A DNA stretch of 50,679 bases from CAJPQU01 sp052170475 (GCA_052170475.1 JBQNAL010000014.1:1-50679), one strand, 5' to 3'; positions 27,327-37,925 are shown, counted from the stretch's first letter. Made by a program: numbers and translations. The notes: generated by a model from the sequence alone, not told the origin.

Positions 27327-28001
27327 CTACCGATCCGGGAGCTGCCAATCCACCGGCGTTTCTCCGACACGTGCTAAAAAGGCGTTGACCTTGGAGAAGG
27401 GACGGCTGCCAAAGAAGCCGTAGTGCGCGGACAGGGGGCTTGGATGGGGCGATTCCACGACAAAATGGCGGGCGGTATCGATCATGCTCTTCTTTTTCCG
27501 CGCCGGCGTCCCCCAGAGGATAAAGGCCAGCGGTTTCTCCCGCGCATTTAAGTGCGCGATGATCTGATCGGTGAACCTTTCCCAACCGCGCCCCCGGTGA
27601 GAGTTCGCCTCGTGCGCCCGCACCGTCAGCACCGTGTTGAGGAGCAGCACGCCCTCTTTTGCCCACGGCGTCAAGCAGCCGTGATTGGGGATACGGCAGC
27701 CGACATCCGTTTGCAGTTCTTTGAAAATATTGCGAAGCGACGGCGGCGGCGCGACCCCAGGCTGCACGGAAAAGCTCAATCCATGCGCCTGCCCCGCGCC
27801 ATGGTAGGGATCCTGCCCCAAAATGACAACCTTCACCGCCCCGTAGGGCGTATAGTGGAGGGCGTTAAAAATGTCATACATGTCGGGATAGACGCACCCC
27901 CTTCGGTATTCAGCGATGAGAAACTGCCGCAGTTCCTGATAGTACGGCTGTTTTAACTCCTCATCGAGGTACGCAGCCCAATCGTTTTGAAAAATCTCCA
28001 T
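27327..28001 (-). CDS. ung: Uracil-DNA glycosylase, family 1
   Basis: Removes uracil from DNA to start base-excision repair. 224 residues is the normal size. Motif A GQDPYHG (water-activating Asp) lies near residue 65, GVLLLNTVLTV and RGWERFTD in the middle, and motif B HPSPLSAHYGFFGSRPFSKVN near residue 190. The start at 28001 (MEIFQNDW) matches the family N-terminus; its ribosome site is a G-rich GGGGGG about 6 bases upstream. It is divergent from the thioesterase pair, with 105 bp between. Confidence 0.97.
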   Translation of the reverse strand: MEIFQNDWAAYLDEELKQPYYQELRQFLIAEYRRGCVYPDMYDIFNALHYTPYGAVKVVILGQDPYHGAGQAHGLSFSVQPGVAPPPSLRNIFKELQTDVGCRIPNHGCLTPWAKEGVLLLNTVLTVRAHEANSHRGRGWERFTDQIIAHLNAREKPLAFILWGTPARKKKSMIDTARHFVVESPHPSPLSAHYGFFGSRPFSKVNAFLARVGETPVDWQLPDR

Positions 28002-28067
28002 GAAAGTCCCCCCCACCGGCTTTTCTGTACGGCACCACGCCCCTTTATCGCCTGCATGTCGTGGGTG

Positions 28068-28076
28068 TGCTATAAT
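28068..28076 (+). promoter_or_regulatory. Extended -10 promoter of the thioesterase pair
   Basis: TGCTATAAT is an extended -10 with a perfect hexamer, 30 bp before the GTG start at 28107. The -35 position is not consensus. Confidence 0.6.
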
Positions 28077-28106
28077 GTAACCACTTGACGAAAAGGAGTC
28101 TTCCTC

Positions 28107-28556
28107 GTGAAAAAAGAAGCGATTTTGACGCGCCTGCGTCACCTCTACCGCACGAATCCCTTCGTTCACCTCTTGGACATCGTGATCGACGACGCTGGCC
28201 CCGGCTGGGCGAAAAGCCACATGGACGTAGCGCCGCACCTCGTCAACATGGACGGTCTTCTCCACGGCGGCGCACTCGGCACGCTCGTGGACAATCTCTG
28301 CGGCGTCGCCGGGCGCACCCTCGGGTACAGCGTCGTGACCCAAAACATCTCGGCCAGCTACATGCGGAACATCCCCACGGGAAGCACCGCCCATGCGGAA
28401 TGTGAAGTGCTGCACCACGGGCGCAGCACCATGGTCATGGCGGTCAATGCGTACAGCGCGGATCGCCGCCTGCTCTGTCAGGCCATCGCCACGATGTTCA
28501 TCGCCAGCGCAGACGAAAAATTCCAAAACATATGGGAGGAGGGCGACGCCCCATGA
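28107..28556 (+). CDS. PaaI-type hotdog-fold thioesterase, first copy
   Basis: A 149-residue hotdog protein that probably hydrolyses an acyl-CoA or aryl-CoA thioester in the cytosol. The PaaI-family helix segment HGGALGTLVDN (about residues 53-63) carries the catalytic Asp/Asn-type positions, followed by strands TQNISASYMRNIPTG. The start is GTG 28107 with AAAGGAG 9 bases upstream. Its stop overlaps the start of the next, related gene by four bases (ATGA). Substrate cannot be read from the sequence. Confidence 0.88.
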   Translation: MKKEAILTRLRHLYRTNPFVHLLDIVIDDAGPGWAKSHMDVAPHLVNMDGLLHGGALGTLVDNLCGVAGRTLGYSVVTQNISASYMRNIPTGSTAHAECEVLHHGRSTMVMAVNAYSADRRLLCQAIATMFIASADEKFQNIWEEGDAP

Positions 28557-28949
28557 ATGCGGAAAACTGCCTCGCCATCATCCAAGACATCTTCAGCAGC
28601 AATCAATTCGTCAAACATTGCGGCATCCTCATCGACGAAGTGGGCTGCGGCTGGGCGAAGCTCCACATGCCCATCTCGGACGAGGTGCACACGAATCTCA
28701 CCGGCTTCGTCCACGGCGGCGCACTCTCCACCTTGGCGAATACCGCCGTCGGCGTCGCCTGCTGCACCGTCGGCGCACGCACCGTGACGCTCAACATCGT
28801 CACCGACTTCATCAGCAATCTCCGCGCCGGGGACACCGCATGGGCCGAGGCGAAAGTCACGCACCATGGGCGGCGCACCATCGTCCTCAGCGCCGAAATT
28901 TATGACGACGCGCACAATCTCCTCTCCAAGACGATGGCCTCCATGTACG

Positions 28950-30902
<1,953 letters not shown>

Positions 30903-31089
30903 GCAACGTCCCTCCCCTTTTTGTCCTCTTCCTCCATGATAGCCACGCGGCGCGCCGTTGTCAACCACCGCACATATCGGGTTGACAAAAAAGAGGTGCG
31001 GCGTGCCTTCGAGCAACCGCCCCCGCACACAGGGTACCGCAGGGTTTGCCCGCTCGACGCAGCGCACGTGCCGCGAAAAAGCACGTGCC

Positions 31090-31119
31090 TTGACACTTGG
31101 CCGACGGCCTTGCTATAAT
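31090..31119 (+). promoter_or_regulatory. Strong sigma-70 promoter of tRNA-Ser
   Basis: Perfect -35 TTGACA (31090-31095) and perfect -10 TATAAT (31114-31119) with an 18-bp spacer, plus a TGC extended -10. The start point would fall about 6 bases before the tRNA. Confidence 0.92.
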
Positions 31120-31131
31120 AGGCGCGTATTG

Positions 31132-31220
31132 GGAGAGGTGTCCGAGTGGTTTAAGGAGCCGGTCTTGAAAACCGGTGATGCAGTCATGCACCGTGGGTTC
31201 AAATCCCACCCTCTCCGCCA
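31132..31220 (+). tRNA. tRNA-Ser (anticodon UGA)
   Basis: An 89-base tRNA with encoded CCA. The acceptor arms GGAGAGG (31132-31138) and CCTCTCC (31210-31216) pair fully. The anticodon loop CTTGAAA gives anticodon TGA (reads UCA and UCG). The long variable arm (TGCAGTCATGCA region) and GGGTTCAAATCCC T-arm are typical of serine tRNAs. Confidence 0.97.
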
Positions 31221-31252
31221 TAGATTGCAGGATACGCAGGCAGGGCGTTTCT

Positions 31253-31287
31253 CCCGTACGCTCTGCTTTTCTGTATGAGCGTACGGG
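31253..31287. promoter_or_regulatory. Perfect 11-bp inverted repeat between tRNA-Ser and the PHP gene
   Basis: Arms CCCGTACGCTC (31253-31263) and GAGCGTACGGG (31277-31287) enclose a 13-base loop. No T run follows on plus, so it is not a standard terminator; it could be a processing or attenuating hairpin in the tRNA read-through transcript, or a protein-binding site. Confidence 0.5.
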
Positions 31288-31350
31288 CGGCGAATGAAGG
31301 CGAGCAGCGTTCAGGCGCTGTCGAGGGAGGCGCACGAACGAAGGAGCAGC

Positions 31351-32241
31351 ATGGGCAGCATCGATTTACACACACATTCGACGGTTTCCGACGGAACGTA
31401 TACCCCGGCGGACTTGGCGCGTCTCGCAAGAGCGCGGGGACTCCACACTTTCGCTCTGACGGATCACGACAACGTGAGCGGCCTTGACGAAGCGGAAGCC
31501 GCGGCCAAGGCGGCGGGGGTATCCACCCTCCCCGGCATGGAGCTGACCGTCGATTTTTCCGGCCGTAAACTTCATGTGGTAGCGCTGGGATTTGATCGCC
31601 ATCATCTGGCGTTTCAAGACTTTTACCGCGCCGTCCGCGAGAGCAAGGAAGCGGGGATGCCAGAGCTGATCGCGGGCATCCGGAAAAAGGGCGTAGACAT
31701 CACGGAAGAAAAAGTGCGCGATCTGACGCCGGGGAAGCTCGATCGCTACGCCGTCATGCGGTATCTCGTATCCCTCCGCCTCTCCGAGTGGGTGCAGCCC
31801 CTCTGGGACGAGTATCTCGATCCCGTCTTAAAGCAGATCGGCGGCTGCGAAAATGTGCCGGCGGAGGAAGCCTTTGCCGCCATCCATGCGGCGGGCGGCG
31901 TCACTTCACTGGCGCACTTCCATAAAAAGATCGGTCTCTTGGGCTTGCCGCGCGAAAAGCAAGCCGAGATCATCACGGCGCTCCACCAAAAGGGCTTAGA
32001 CGGCATGGAGGGCTGGTACCCCTCCTACACGGCGGAGGACAGCGCCTTCGTCGAAGGCATGACGGCGCGGCTCGGACTACTCCGCACCGGGGGTACAGAT
32101 TTCCACGGTGCGAACCGCCCCGGTGTGGAGCTGGGCACCGGGCGGGATCATAACATCGCGGTGCCAGAGGAAGCACTGACGCGCCTTCGCGCCGCCATCG
32201 ACGACGCGCACCGGCGGGCGGGCATCCTCCGCCGCAGCTGA
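31351..32241 (+). CDS. PHP-domain metal-dependent phosphoesterase (RNase AM / YciV type)
   Basis: A 296-residue PHP protein. Metal-binding motifs appear in order: DLHTHSTVSDGT near the N-terminus, TDHDN at about residue 43, E in GMELTVDF, LAHF at about 190 and GTDFHG at about 250. This set matches the stand-alone PHP family that includes E. coli YciV/RNase AM, which trims RNA 5' ends and dephosphorylates 3',5'-nucleotide bisphosphates; that function is by family only. ATG 31351 is preferred over 31294 because GAAGGAG lies 4-5 bases upstream and the PHP motif starts at residue 5. No terminator separates it from the tRNA, so read-through is possible. Confidence 0.93.
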   Translation: MGSIDLHTHSTVSDGTYTPADLARLARARGLHTFALTDHDNVSGLDEAEAAAKAAGVSTLPGMELTVDFSGRKLHVVALGFDRHHLAFQDFYRAVRESKEAGMPELIAGIRKKGVDITEEKVRDLTPGKLDRYAVMRYLVSLRLSEWVQPLWDEYLDPVLKQIGGCENVPAEEAFAAIHAAGGVTSLAHFHKKIGLLGLPREKQAEIITALHQKGLDGMEGWYPSYTAEDSAFVEGMTARLGLLRTGGTDFHGANRPGVELGTGRDHNIAVPEEALTRLRAAIDDAHRRAGILRRS

Positions 32242-32327
32242 GGGCGAAGCTTTGGCACATCCCCTTGACGAAAGCAAGGCAATTTTTGCTTGCCATAACA
32301 AAACAAACAAAGCGAGGAGGTGGCACA

Positions 32328-32492
32328 ATGAAGAAGTGGGTTTGCGGCGTTTGCGGCTGGATCTATGACGAGGCGGCGGGCGATCCCGACTACGATCTCG
32401 CCCCCGGCGTTCCCTTCGCGGATCTGCCGGATGATTTCGTCTGTCCGCTGTGCGGCGTCGGAAAAGATCAGTTCACGCCGGAAGACGCATAG
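32328..32492 (+). CDS. Rubredoxin
   Basis: A 54-residue one-iron electron carrier. The two knuckles CGVCG (residues 6-10) and CPLCG (39-43) supply the four Fe-binding cysteines, with YDEAAGDPDYDLAPG between them. AGGAGGTGG precedes ATG 32328. It is commonly used by anaerobes to feed rubrerythrin or superoxide reductase, or to accept electrons in fermentation; no partner is adjacent. A strong terminator follows 15 bp after the stop. Confidence 0.97.
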   Translation: MKKWVCGVCGWIYDEAAGDPDYDLAPGVPFADLPDDFVCPLCGVGKDQFTPEDA

Positions 32493-32506
32493 GGAAAAGA
32501 AGCGCA

Positions 32507-32540
32507 AAAAGACCGCCCCCGAAGGGGGGCGGTCTTTTCC
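32507..32540. terminator. Bidirectional rho-independent terminator
   Basis: Perfect 14-bp arms (32507-32520 and 32525-32538) with a GAAG loop, flanked by A and T runs, lie between the convergent rubredoxin gene and the nucleoside salvage operon and can serve both. Confidence 0.92.
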
Positions 32541-32583
32541 TATGAGCAAAGACGTCTCTTTCGCCATGGGCAGGAAGACGCCG

Positions 32584-33510
32584 CTATCCCCGCGCCTCGA
32601 TCCAAGCGCGCCAAGGGATGGCAAAGCCGTTTGGCCTTTGTTCTTTCACATAGTCGTAAAAGAGGCGCAGCATTTTCGCGCGGCGAGCGATTTCCGGGAC
32701 GTCGCTCGCCGCCAAGAGATCCGCGCCGCCGATGGCGCGATGGTGTTCGGCGATGGCCTCTAACGTTCTCTCGGGATGTTTCAGGATGTCGAAAAAGACG
32801 AGGTAGGTCGTCGTGCGGCCATGACCGGCATGACAGTGGAAATGGAGCCACGCCCCCTCGGGGAGCGTATGAAAGAAGCGCAGGAACGCGTCCACCGCCT
32901 CCGGCTCGGGAAAGCGCTGATCGGAAGCGGCGAAGCGCACATAATGGAAGCCTGCCGCCGTCGCCCAGACCTCTTCCGATGCCGCGTCAATGACGCGCGC
33001 CGCGTAGGCCGTAAGGTTCTTCGTGTCCGTCTTCCCCAAGGGAACGGCATATAGATCCGCGCCAATGAGAGCCGAAAGCTGCGCCTCTTCCCGCGCTCGG
33101 ACGGTCGCCGCGTCGCAGCCTATGTTCGCCCAATTATGGGGTTCGTACCAACTGACCGGCACCCCGTCATTGACAAAGCCATGGGATTCCTGCCGCAAAT
33201 CTACGAGATAGAGGGATGCGCCCGCGCCTGCCGCTTCTCGAAGATGGGCATAGAGCAGGGAAAAACCCGCCCCCGAAGGCTGTCCGCTGCCGGAAGCGGA
33301 CAGCGTATCGAGCCCTCGGCGCGTCGCACGACTCGCCTCCGACAAAAGCTCCGCGCCGAAGCGAAAATTCCTCGGCATCACCGCCGCCGCCGTCCCGTCC
33401 AAGCGCCAGCCGGTGTAATTTGCCGCTTCCCCCGTCACCGTCAGCAGCCAAAAAAGAACGAGCAAGAAAAGTCCCTTGCGTACCCCGCGCCTCCACTCCA
33501 CGCGCCTCAT
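32584..33510 (-). CDS. PTP-like cysteine phytase (inositol polyphosphate phosphatase), exported
   Basis: A 308-residue tyrosine-phosphatase-fold enzyme. An N-terminal signal (GLFLLVLFWLLTVTGEA) directs export. The P-loop HCHAGHGRTT gives catalytic C226 and R232, and a likely general acid D197 sits in ASDQRFPEPE. The segment VDLRQESHGFVNDGVPVSWYEPHNW is the hallmark of the Selenomonas-type phytases, which remove phosphates from myo-inositol hexakisphosphate. Activity on phytate is inferred from that likeness. ATG 33510 overlaps the cdd stop (ATGA) with GGAGGG upstream, so translation is coupled to a nucleoside salvage operon; a phosphate-scavenging link is plausible. Confidence 0.9.
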   Translation of the reverse strand: MRRVEWRRGVRKGLFLLVLFWLLTVTGEAANYTGWRLDGTAAAVMPRNFRFGAELLSEASRATRRGLDTLSASGSGQPSGAGFSLLYAHLREAAGAGASLYLVDLRQESHGFVNDGVPVSWYEPHNWANIGCDAATVRAREEAQLSALIGADLYAVPLGKTDTKNLTAYAARVIDAASEEVWATAAGFHYVRFAASDQRFPEPEAVDAFLRFFHTLPEGAWLHFHCHAGHGRTTTYLVFFDILKHPERTLEAIAEHHRAIGGADLLAASDVPEIARRAKMLRLFYDYVKEQRPNGFAIPWRAWIEARG

Positions 33511-33902
33511 GTCTGCTTCCCTCCCCCGAACGCCTCGGGCAAAAGCGCCTCTAACGTCATCTCCCGCACCTCGCCCGCCACATTCGCCATGAGGATCCGG
33601 GGCACGCGAAACTCCGCCATGACTTGACGGCACGCGCCGCAAGGGGATACCGGCGCCGCGCCCGCCGCCACCACCGCCAGCGCCGTGAAGGCTTTTTCCC
33701 CCGCTGCCACCGCCTGAAAGATCGCCGTGCGCTCGGCGCAGTTCGTCACCGAAAAAGCGGCGTTTTCCACGTTGCAGCCGCCGTAGATCTTCCCCGATGC
33801 GCCCCGCACCGCCGCCCCCACCGCAAAGTGCGAGTACGGCGCATAGGCAAAGGCGCGAAGCCGCCGCGCTTCCTCTAAAAGCTGCTCATCGTCTTTCGTC
33901 AT
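33507..33902 (-). CDS. cdd: Cytidine deaminase
   Basis: A 131-residue homotetrameric-type zinc enzyme that converts cytidine and deoxycytidine to uridine and deoxyuridine. Zinc ligands C55, C88 and C91 and the proton shuttle E57 are in TNCAERTA and PCGACRQ. It overlaps the upstream pdp gene by 17 bp and the downstream phytase by 4 bp, which indicates one translationally linked operon. Confidence 0.97.
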   Translation of the reverse strand: MTKDDEQLLEEARRLRAFAYAPYSHFAVGAAVRGASGKIYGGCNVENAAFSVTNCAERTAIFQAVAAGEKAFTALAVVAAGAAPVSPCGACRQVMAEFRVPRILMANVAGEVREMTLEALLPEAFGGGKQT

Positions 33903-35253
33903 CCCGCTCGCCTCCTTCTTCCTTCCACGGCGTCAGCCACTCCACTCGCTCCTTCGTCACACGCGCGAAAATGAGCGGCCGCTTTTTCGGCGGCTCTGCG
34001 CCGCCGCGGATCGCCTCGCCGAAAATGCGCTGCGCTTCGGGTAGCCTTCTTTCGTCGCTCGTATGCAGCACCGCCAACACGTCGCCCTTCTTCACGAAAT
34101 CGCCCGGCTTTTTGAGCAGCGTGATCCCCGCCGCCAAATCGAGGGGATCCGTGAGCGTCTCGCGCCCCGCACCAAGCGCCATGGAAGAAAGCCCCACCTT
34201 CTCTGCGTCCACGTGCGTGATGTAGGCATCCTCCGGGCAGACGACGCCGCAGTTGCAGGGCGCCAAGGGCAGCTTCTCCAAGTCCCGCAGCACGGATGCG
34301 TCGCCGCCCTGCGCCTCGGCCATGGCGCAAAGTTTTTCAAACGCGGTGCCATCGGCAAGCGCTTTTTCTGCCGCTGCGCGGGTCTCCTCCACAGAGCCGC
34401 GCCCCGCAAGGTGCAGCATGTGCGCCGCCATGGAGAGCGACACTTCCCGAAGATCCGCCGGCCCTCCGCCTTTGAGGACGTCCACGGCCTCCGCCACTTC
34501 GAGCGCGTTCCCCACGGCACGCCCCAAGGGCGCGTCCATATCGGTGATGAGCGCCTCCGTCCTTCGTCCCGCCGCCTCCCCGATGGCCACCATCGTTTCC
34601 GCGAGCCGCAAAGCGTCGGGGAGCCGCTTCATGAAGGCGCCGCTGCCCACGGTGACATCGAGGAGGATCCCGTCCGCGCCCCCGGCCAGCTTTTTACTCA
34701 TGACGGAGGACGCGATGAGCGGAATGCTGTCCACGCTCCCCGTCACATCCCGCAGGGCGTAGATCTTTTTATCCGCCGGGACGAGCGCCGCCGATTGACC
34801 GATGACCGCGAGACCGCACCTTTTCACGACGTCAAAAAATTCCGCCTCGCCGAGCGAAGCGCGAAACCCGGGAATGGACTCCAATTTATCCACGGTGCCG
34901 CCCGTATGGCCAAGCCCCCGCCCCGACATCTTCGCCACCACGCCCCCGCAGGCGGCGACGAGAGGCGCTATGATGAGCGTCGTCTTATCTCCCACCCCGC
35001 CCGTGCTGTGCTTGTCCACCTTCCGCCCGGGAATCGCCGAAAGATCCGCCTGCGCCCCCGTCTTGAGCATCGCCAGCGTGAGATCCGTCGTCTCCCGATC
35101 CGTCATGCCCCGAAACCAGACCGCCATCAAAAAGGCGGCCATCTGCTCCTTCGGCAGACGATCTGCGGTGAACTCCTCCACGAGATAGGACAGCTCTTCC
35201 CGACTCATCTCGCCGCCGCGCTTCTTCTTGACGATCAAATCGTACATCCGCAT
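33886..35253 (-). CDS. pdp: Pyrimidine-nucleoside (thymidine) phosphorylase
   Basis: Splits uridine, thymidine or deoxyuridine with phosphate into base and (deoxy)ribose 1-phosphate. The family signature KHSTGGVGDK, the SGRGLGHTGGTVDKLESIPG stretch (split by a cysteine-free loop) and K/S phosphate ligands are all present. 455 residues fits Pdp of Bacillus rather than the shorter DeoA. ATG 35253 (MRMYDL) is best placed, 8 bases after GGAGG; further ATGs at 35259 and 35247 are in frame. The sugar phosphate goes to DeoB, encoded next door. Confidence 0.96.
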   Translation of the reverse strand: MRMYDLIVKKKRGGEMSREELSYLVEEFTADRLPKEQMAAFLMAVWFRGMTDRETTDLTLAMLKTGAQADLSAIPGRKVDKHSTGGVGDKTTLIIAPLVAACGGVVAKMSGRGLGHTGGTVDKLESIPGFRASLGEAEFFDVVKRCGLAVIGQSAALVPADKKIYALRDVTGSVDSIPLIASSVMSKKLAGGADGILLDVTVGSGAFMKRLPDALRLAETMVAIGEAAGRRTEALITDMDAPLGRAVGNALEVAEAVDVLKGGGPADLREVSLSMAAHMLHLAGRGSVEETRAAAEKALADGTAFEKLCAMAEAQGGDASVLRDLEKLPLAPCNCGVVCPEDAYITHVDAEKVGLSSMALGAGRETLTDPLDLAAGITLLKKPGDFVKKGDVLAVLHTSDERRLPEAQRIFGEAIRGGAEPPKKRPLIFARVTKERVEWLTPWKEEGGERDDERR

Positions 35254-35360
35254 CCGCATTTCCTCCCGTTTACCGCCGCCCGATCACGACGCGCCGAAGG
35301 GGACGCTGCCCGCCCCCGCCTCGCTCTTCTCTTGCCACAGCGGCAAAATTTCTGCGCCCC

Positions 35361-36536
35361 TTACCATGCGATCTCCCGCAAAAAGCTCGTCCCCGGCGTC
35401 GATAGCGAAAGGCCAAACATCTCCGCCGCCGTCGCCGCGACATCGGCGAAGGAAGTGCGCGTGCCGAGGTTCACCCCCGCCTTCACCCCCTGCCCATAGG
35501 CGAGGATCGGCACGTACTCTCGGGTATGATCCGTCCCCGGCGCCCCGGGATCGCAGCCGTGATCGGCGGTGATCATCAGGACGTCCTCCGCCCGCATTCC
35601 CGCGATGAACTCGCCGAGCTGCCGGTCAAACACCGTCGCCGCGTTCGCGTAGCCGTCGATGTCACGCCGATGGCCGTACTTCATATCGAAGTCCACCAAA
35701 TTCACGAAGCAAAGCCCCGTAAAGGCCTCCGCCAGCGTCTGGATGGTCTTCGTCATGCCGTCCTCGTTCCCGTCCATCGGGATGTGGCGGCCGACGCCCC
35801 GCGCCGCGAAAATATCCGAAATCTTCCCCACGCCGATGGTCGTAAGCCCCGCCTTTTGGAAGGCGTCCAGCATCGTATCACCCGGCGGCAGGAGGGAGAA
35901 ATCATGACGCCCCGCCGTGCGCTCGTACTTCGGATATTCGCCGATAAAGGGGCGAGCGATGACGCGCCCCACGGCGTAATCGCCCGTGCAGACGGCACGC
36001 GCCTTGCGGCAGTAGTCGTAAAGCGCATCGCGCGGCACGATGCGCTCATGGGCGGCGATCTGAAGGACGCTGTCCGCCGACGTATAGACGATGAGCGCCC
36101 CCGTCGCCAAATGCTCCCGCCCGTAATCATGAATGACCGCTGTCCCGGAATACGGCTTGTGGCAGAGCGTCTTACGCCCCAAGGCCGCCTCTATCTTCTC
36201 GATGAACTCCGGCGGGAACCCCTCGGGAAAGGTCGGCATCGCCCGCTCCGACACCAGTCCGGCGATCTCCCAATGGCCGGTCGTCGTGTCCTTCCCTCGG
36301 CTCTTTTCTGCCATGCGGCCAAAGGCACCGGCGGGCTTTGGCGTCTTTTCCCCCGCGTCCACCCCATCGATATTGAACAGCCCCAGCCATTCCAAATGAG
36401 GCGTCACATACGACGGCGACTTCACGATACTCCTCAGCGTATGCACATCGCTCGTATCCCCAAACTCCGCCGCGTCGGGCAGCGCCCCCACGCCAAAGCT
36501 ATCCAGCACGATGACATACAGTCGCTTCACGTTCAC
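35361..36536 (-). CDS. deoB: Phosphopentomutase
   Basis: Interconverts (deoxy)ribose 1-phosphate and 5-phosphate. An alkaline-phosphatase-fold protein of 391 residues with manganese sites in VLDSFGVGALPD (N-terminus) and TADHGCDPG...TDHTRE (C-terminus), and the phosphorylated Thr in DTTTGHWE. The start is GTG 36536, with GGAGGG 8 bases upstream; the GNAT stop is only 3 bases before it. Confidence 0.97.
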   Translation of the reverse strand: MNVKRLYVIVLDSFGVGALPDAAEFGDTSDVHTLRSIVKSPSYVTPHLEWLGLFNIDGVDAGEKTPKPAGAFGRMAEKSRGKDTTTGHWEIAGLVSERAMPTFPEGFPPEFIEKIEAALGRKTLCHKPYSGTAVIHDYGREHLATGALIVYTSADSVLQIAAHERIVPRDALYDYCRKARAVCTGDYAVGRVIARPFIGEYPKYERTAGRHDFSLLPPGDTMLDAFQKAGLTTIGVGKISDIFAARGVGRHIPMDGNEDGMTKTIQTLAEAFTGLCFVNLVDFDMKYGHRRDIDGYANAATVFDRQLGEFIAGMRAEDVLMITADHGCDPGAPGTDHTREYVPILAYGQGVKAGVNLGTRTSFADVAATAAEMFGLSLSTPGTSFLREIAW

Positions 36537-36539
36537 AGC

Positions 36540-37079
36540 CTATCCCTCCTTCAATACAGGTTTCTCTTTCTGCCGCGCCCGATACTCTCGATCCAAAATG
36601 GCCAAGATCACCAAATTCTCGTAGTGATCGCCGACCCGCAGCGTCTCCCTGAGCAGCGCTTCTCGCTTTAAGCCCAACGACTCGTAAAGGGATAGCGCCC
36701 GTTCGTTGTAGTCCTTGCAGTCGAGCCACCCCCGATGAAAGCCTAGGTCGTCAAACGACCAAGCCATCAAAAGCTCCATCCCTTCTCGGCCGTATCCCTT
36801 GCCCTTGGCGGTGATGACGATGCGCCGCCACTCGATCTCCCCGTCGGGATTCGTCAGCCCCGCCACCAAAAACGCGCCCACGGCTTCCCCGGTATCGCGA
36901 CGCTCCACGATGAGGTACTTCGTATCTGGGGACGCCACGTTCCTCTCGCGCATCTCCCGCGTATCCTGCGTCACAAAGGCAGCGTTCTCCGGCGCGCCGT
37001 CGACCGCCGCCACATAGTCGATGTCCTCCGCCGTTCCTTCCCGCAGCCGGAGCCGCGCCCCTTCCTTCACGATATGCAC
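36540..37079 (-). CDS. GNAT-family N-acetyltransferase
   Basis: A 179-residue acetyltransferase of the RimJ/RimL-like type. The acetyl-CoA binding segment reads RIVITAKGKGYGREGMELLMAW (R/Q-x-x-G-x-G/A pattern), followed by the usual ERALSLYESLGLKRE helix. GTG 37079 is chosen, 9 bases after AAAGGAG. The acceptor is unknown. As the first gene of the salvage operon it shares control with deoB-pdp-cdd, but no functional link is evident. Confidence 0.88.
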   Translation of the reverse strand: MHIVKEGARLRLREGTAEDIDYVAAVDGAPENAAFVTQDTREMRERNVASPDTKYLIVERRDTGEAVGAFLVAGLTNPDGEIEWRRIVITAKGKGYGREGMELLMAWSFDDLGFHRGWLDCKDYNERALSLYESLGLKREALLRETLRVGDHYENLVILAILDREYRARQKEKPVLKEG

Positions 37080-37193
37080 GCTTCCTCGCTCCTTTCTTCT
37101 CAAATGAAACTATTTTGACACCGCCCAAGAAAAATCCTGCCGCCCCGCCGCTTTTTCTCAAGCGACAACGTCCTATCCCCCGCCATGCGCCGC

Positions 37194-37222
37194 TTGACGA
37201 ACCGCGCACAAATGCGTATAGT
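37194..37222 (+). promoter_or_regulatory. Promoter of hicAB
   Basis: -35 TTGACG (37194-37199) and -10 TATAGT (37217-37222), spacer 17 bp, 22 bp before the hicA start. Good match to sigma-70 consensus. Confidence 0.8.
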
Positions 37223-37243
37223 TACCATAAAGGAGGTGCCGGC

Positions 37244-37429
37244 ATGATGACCGCCGAATTGGTGCGTTTACTCAAAAAACACGGCTGTGTATTCGTCGGC
37301 CACAACAAACGACATGACATGTATAAAAACCCACGCACCGGTAAAACCTTCATGGTGGGACGGCACCCCAGTGAAGAGGTGCGTACCGGCACGCTGCAAA
37401 AAATCCTAAAAGATGCCGACATAAAATAA
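37244..37429 (+). CDS. hicA: HicA-family mRNA interferase toxin
   Basis: A 61-residue dsRBD-like toxin. The fold elements LVRLLKKHGCVFV, then GHNKRHDMYKNP (with the catalytic-type His near residue 25), then FMVGRHPSEEVRTGTLQKILKDA match HicA. AGGAGGTG precedes ATG 37244. HicA cleaves mRNA in the ribosome-bound or free state and is neutralised by HicB. The order toxin-then-antitoxin is the usual one; a 50-bp gap separates the two. Confidence 0.9.
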   Translation: MMTAELVRLLKKHGCVFVGHNKRHDMYKNPRTGKTFMVGRHPSEEVRTGTLQKILKDADIK

Positions 37430-37479
37430 ACCCCTGCCGGGAAAAAATACACTCTAACATTGACGAAAGGACGAGGAAA

Positions 37480-37875
37480 ATGAAATACATTTACCCTGCG
37501 ATCTTCACCCCGGAACCAGACGGGATCAGCGTCGATTTTCCTGATTTGCCCGGCTGCTATACCGACGGCGCAACGGTGGAAGAGGCCTTTGAGAACGCCG
37601 AGGATGCGCTGTCGCTCATGCTTTGGCTCCTCGAAAAGGAAAAGCAGACCCCGCCCACGCCCACGCCGCCCACCGCGCTCCGTGCCGCCCACGGCGCGTC
37701 CATCGCGCTCGTCAAGGCGGACACGCTTCCCGTCCGAAAGCTCAACGATTCGCGCACCGTCCGCAAAAACATTACCTTGCCCGGCTGGATGGACACCTTG
37801 GCCAAGGAACACCATATCAATTTCTCCCAGCTCCTCCAAAACGCCATCCGCAAGGAATGTGGCATCGAAGGGTGA
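37480..37875 (+). CDS. hicB: HicB-family antitoxin with C-terminal RHH-like DNA-binding segment
   Basis: A 131-residue antitoxin. Residues 1-60 form the partial RNase-H-fold HicB domain (YPAIFTPEPDGISVDFPDLPG, then GATVEEAFENAEDAL). A proline/threonine-rich linker follows (about 64-75), and the C-terminus (VRKNITLPGWMDTLAKEHHINFSQLLQNAI) has the strand-helix-helix pattern of a ribbon-helix-helix repressor, so it likely represses its own promoter. The start has GGACGAGG upstream. Confidence 0.92.
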   Translation: MKYIYPAIFTPEPDGISVDFPDLPGCYTDGATVEEAFENAEDALSLMLWLLEKEKQTPPTPTPPTALRAAHGASIALVKADTLPVRKLNDSRTVRKNITLPGWMDTLAKEHHINFSQLLQNAIRKECGIEG

Positions 37876-37925
37876 GATGGCTTGCCGACAACGCATAACG
37901 CCCCTAAAAACGAAAGGAAAACGCC

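Noticed and set aside
32265..32300. Promoter of rubredoxin from TTGACG at 32265-32270
   Set aside because: No acceptable -10 hexamer lies at 16-19 bp; the gene may be read from upstream.
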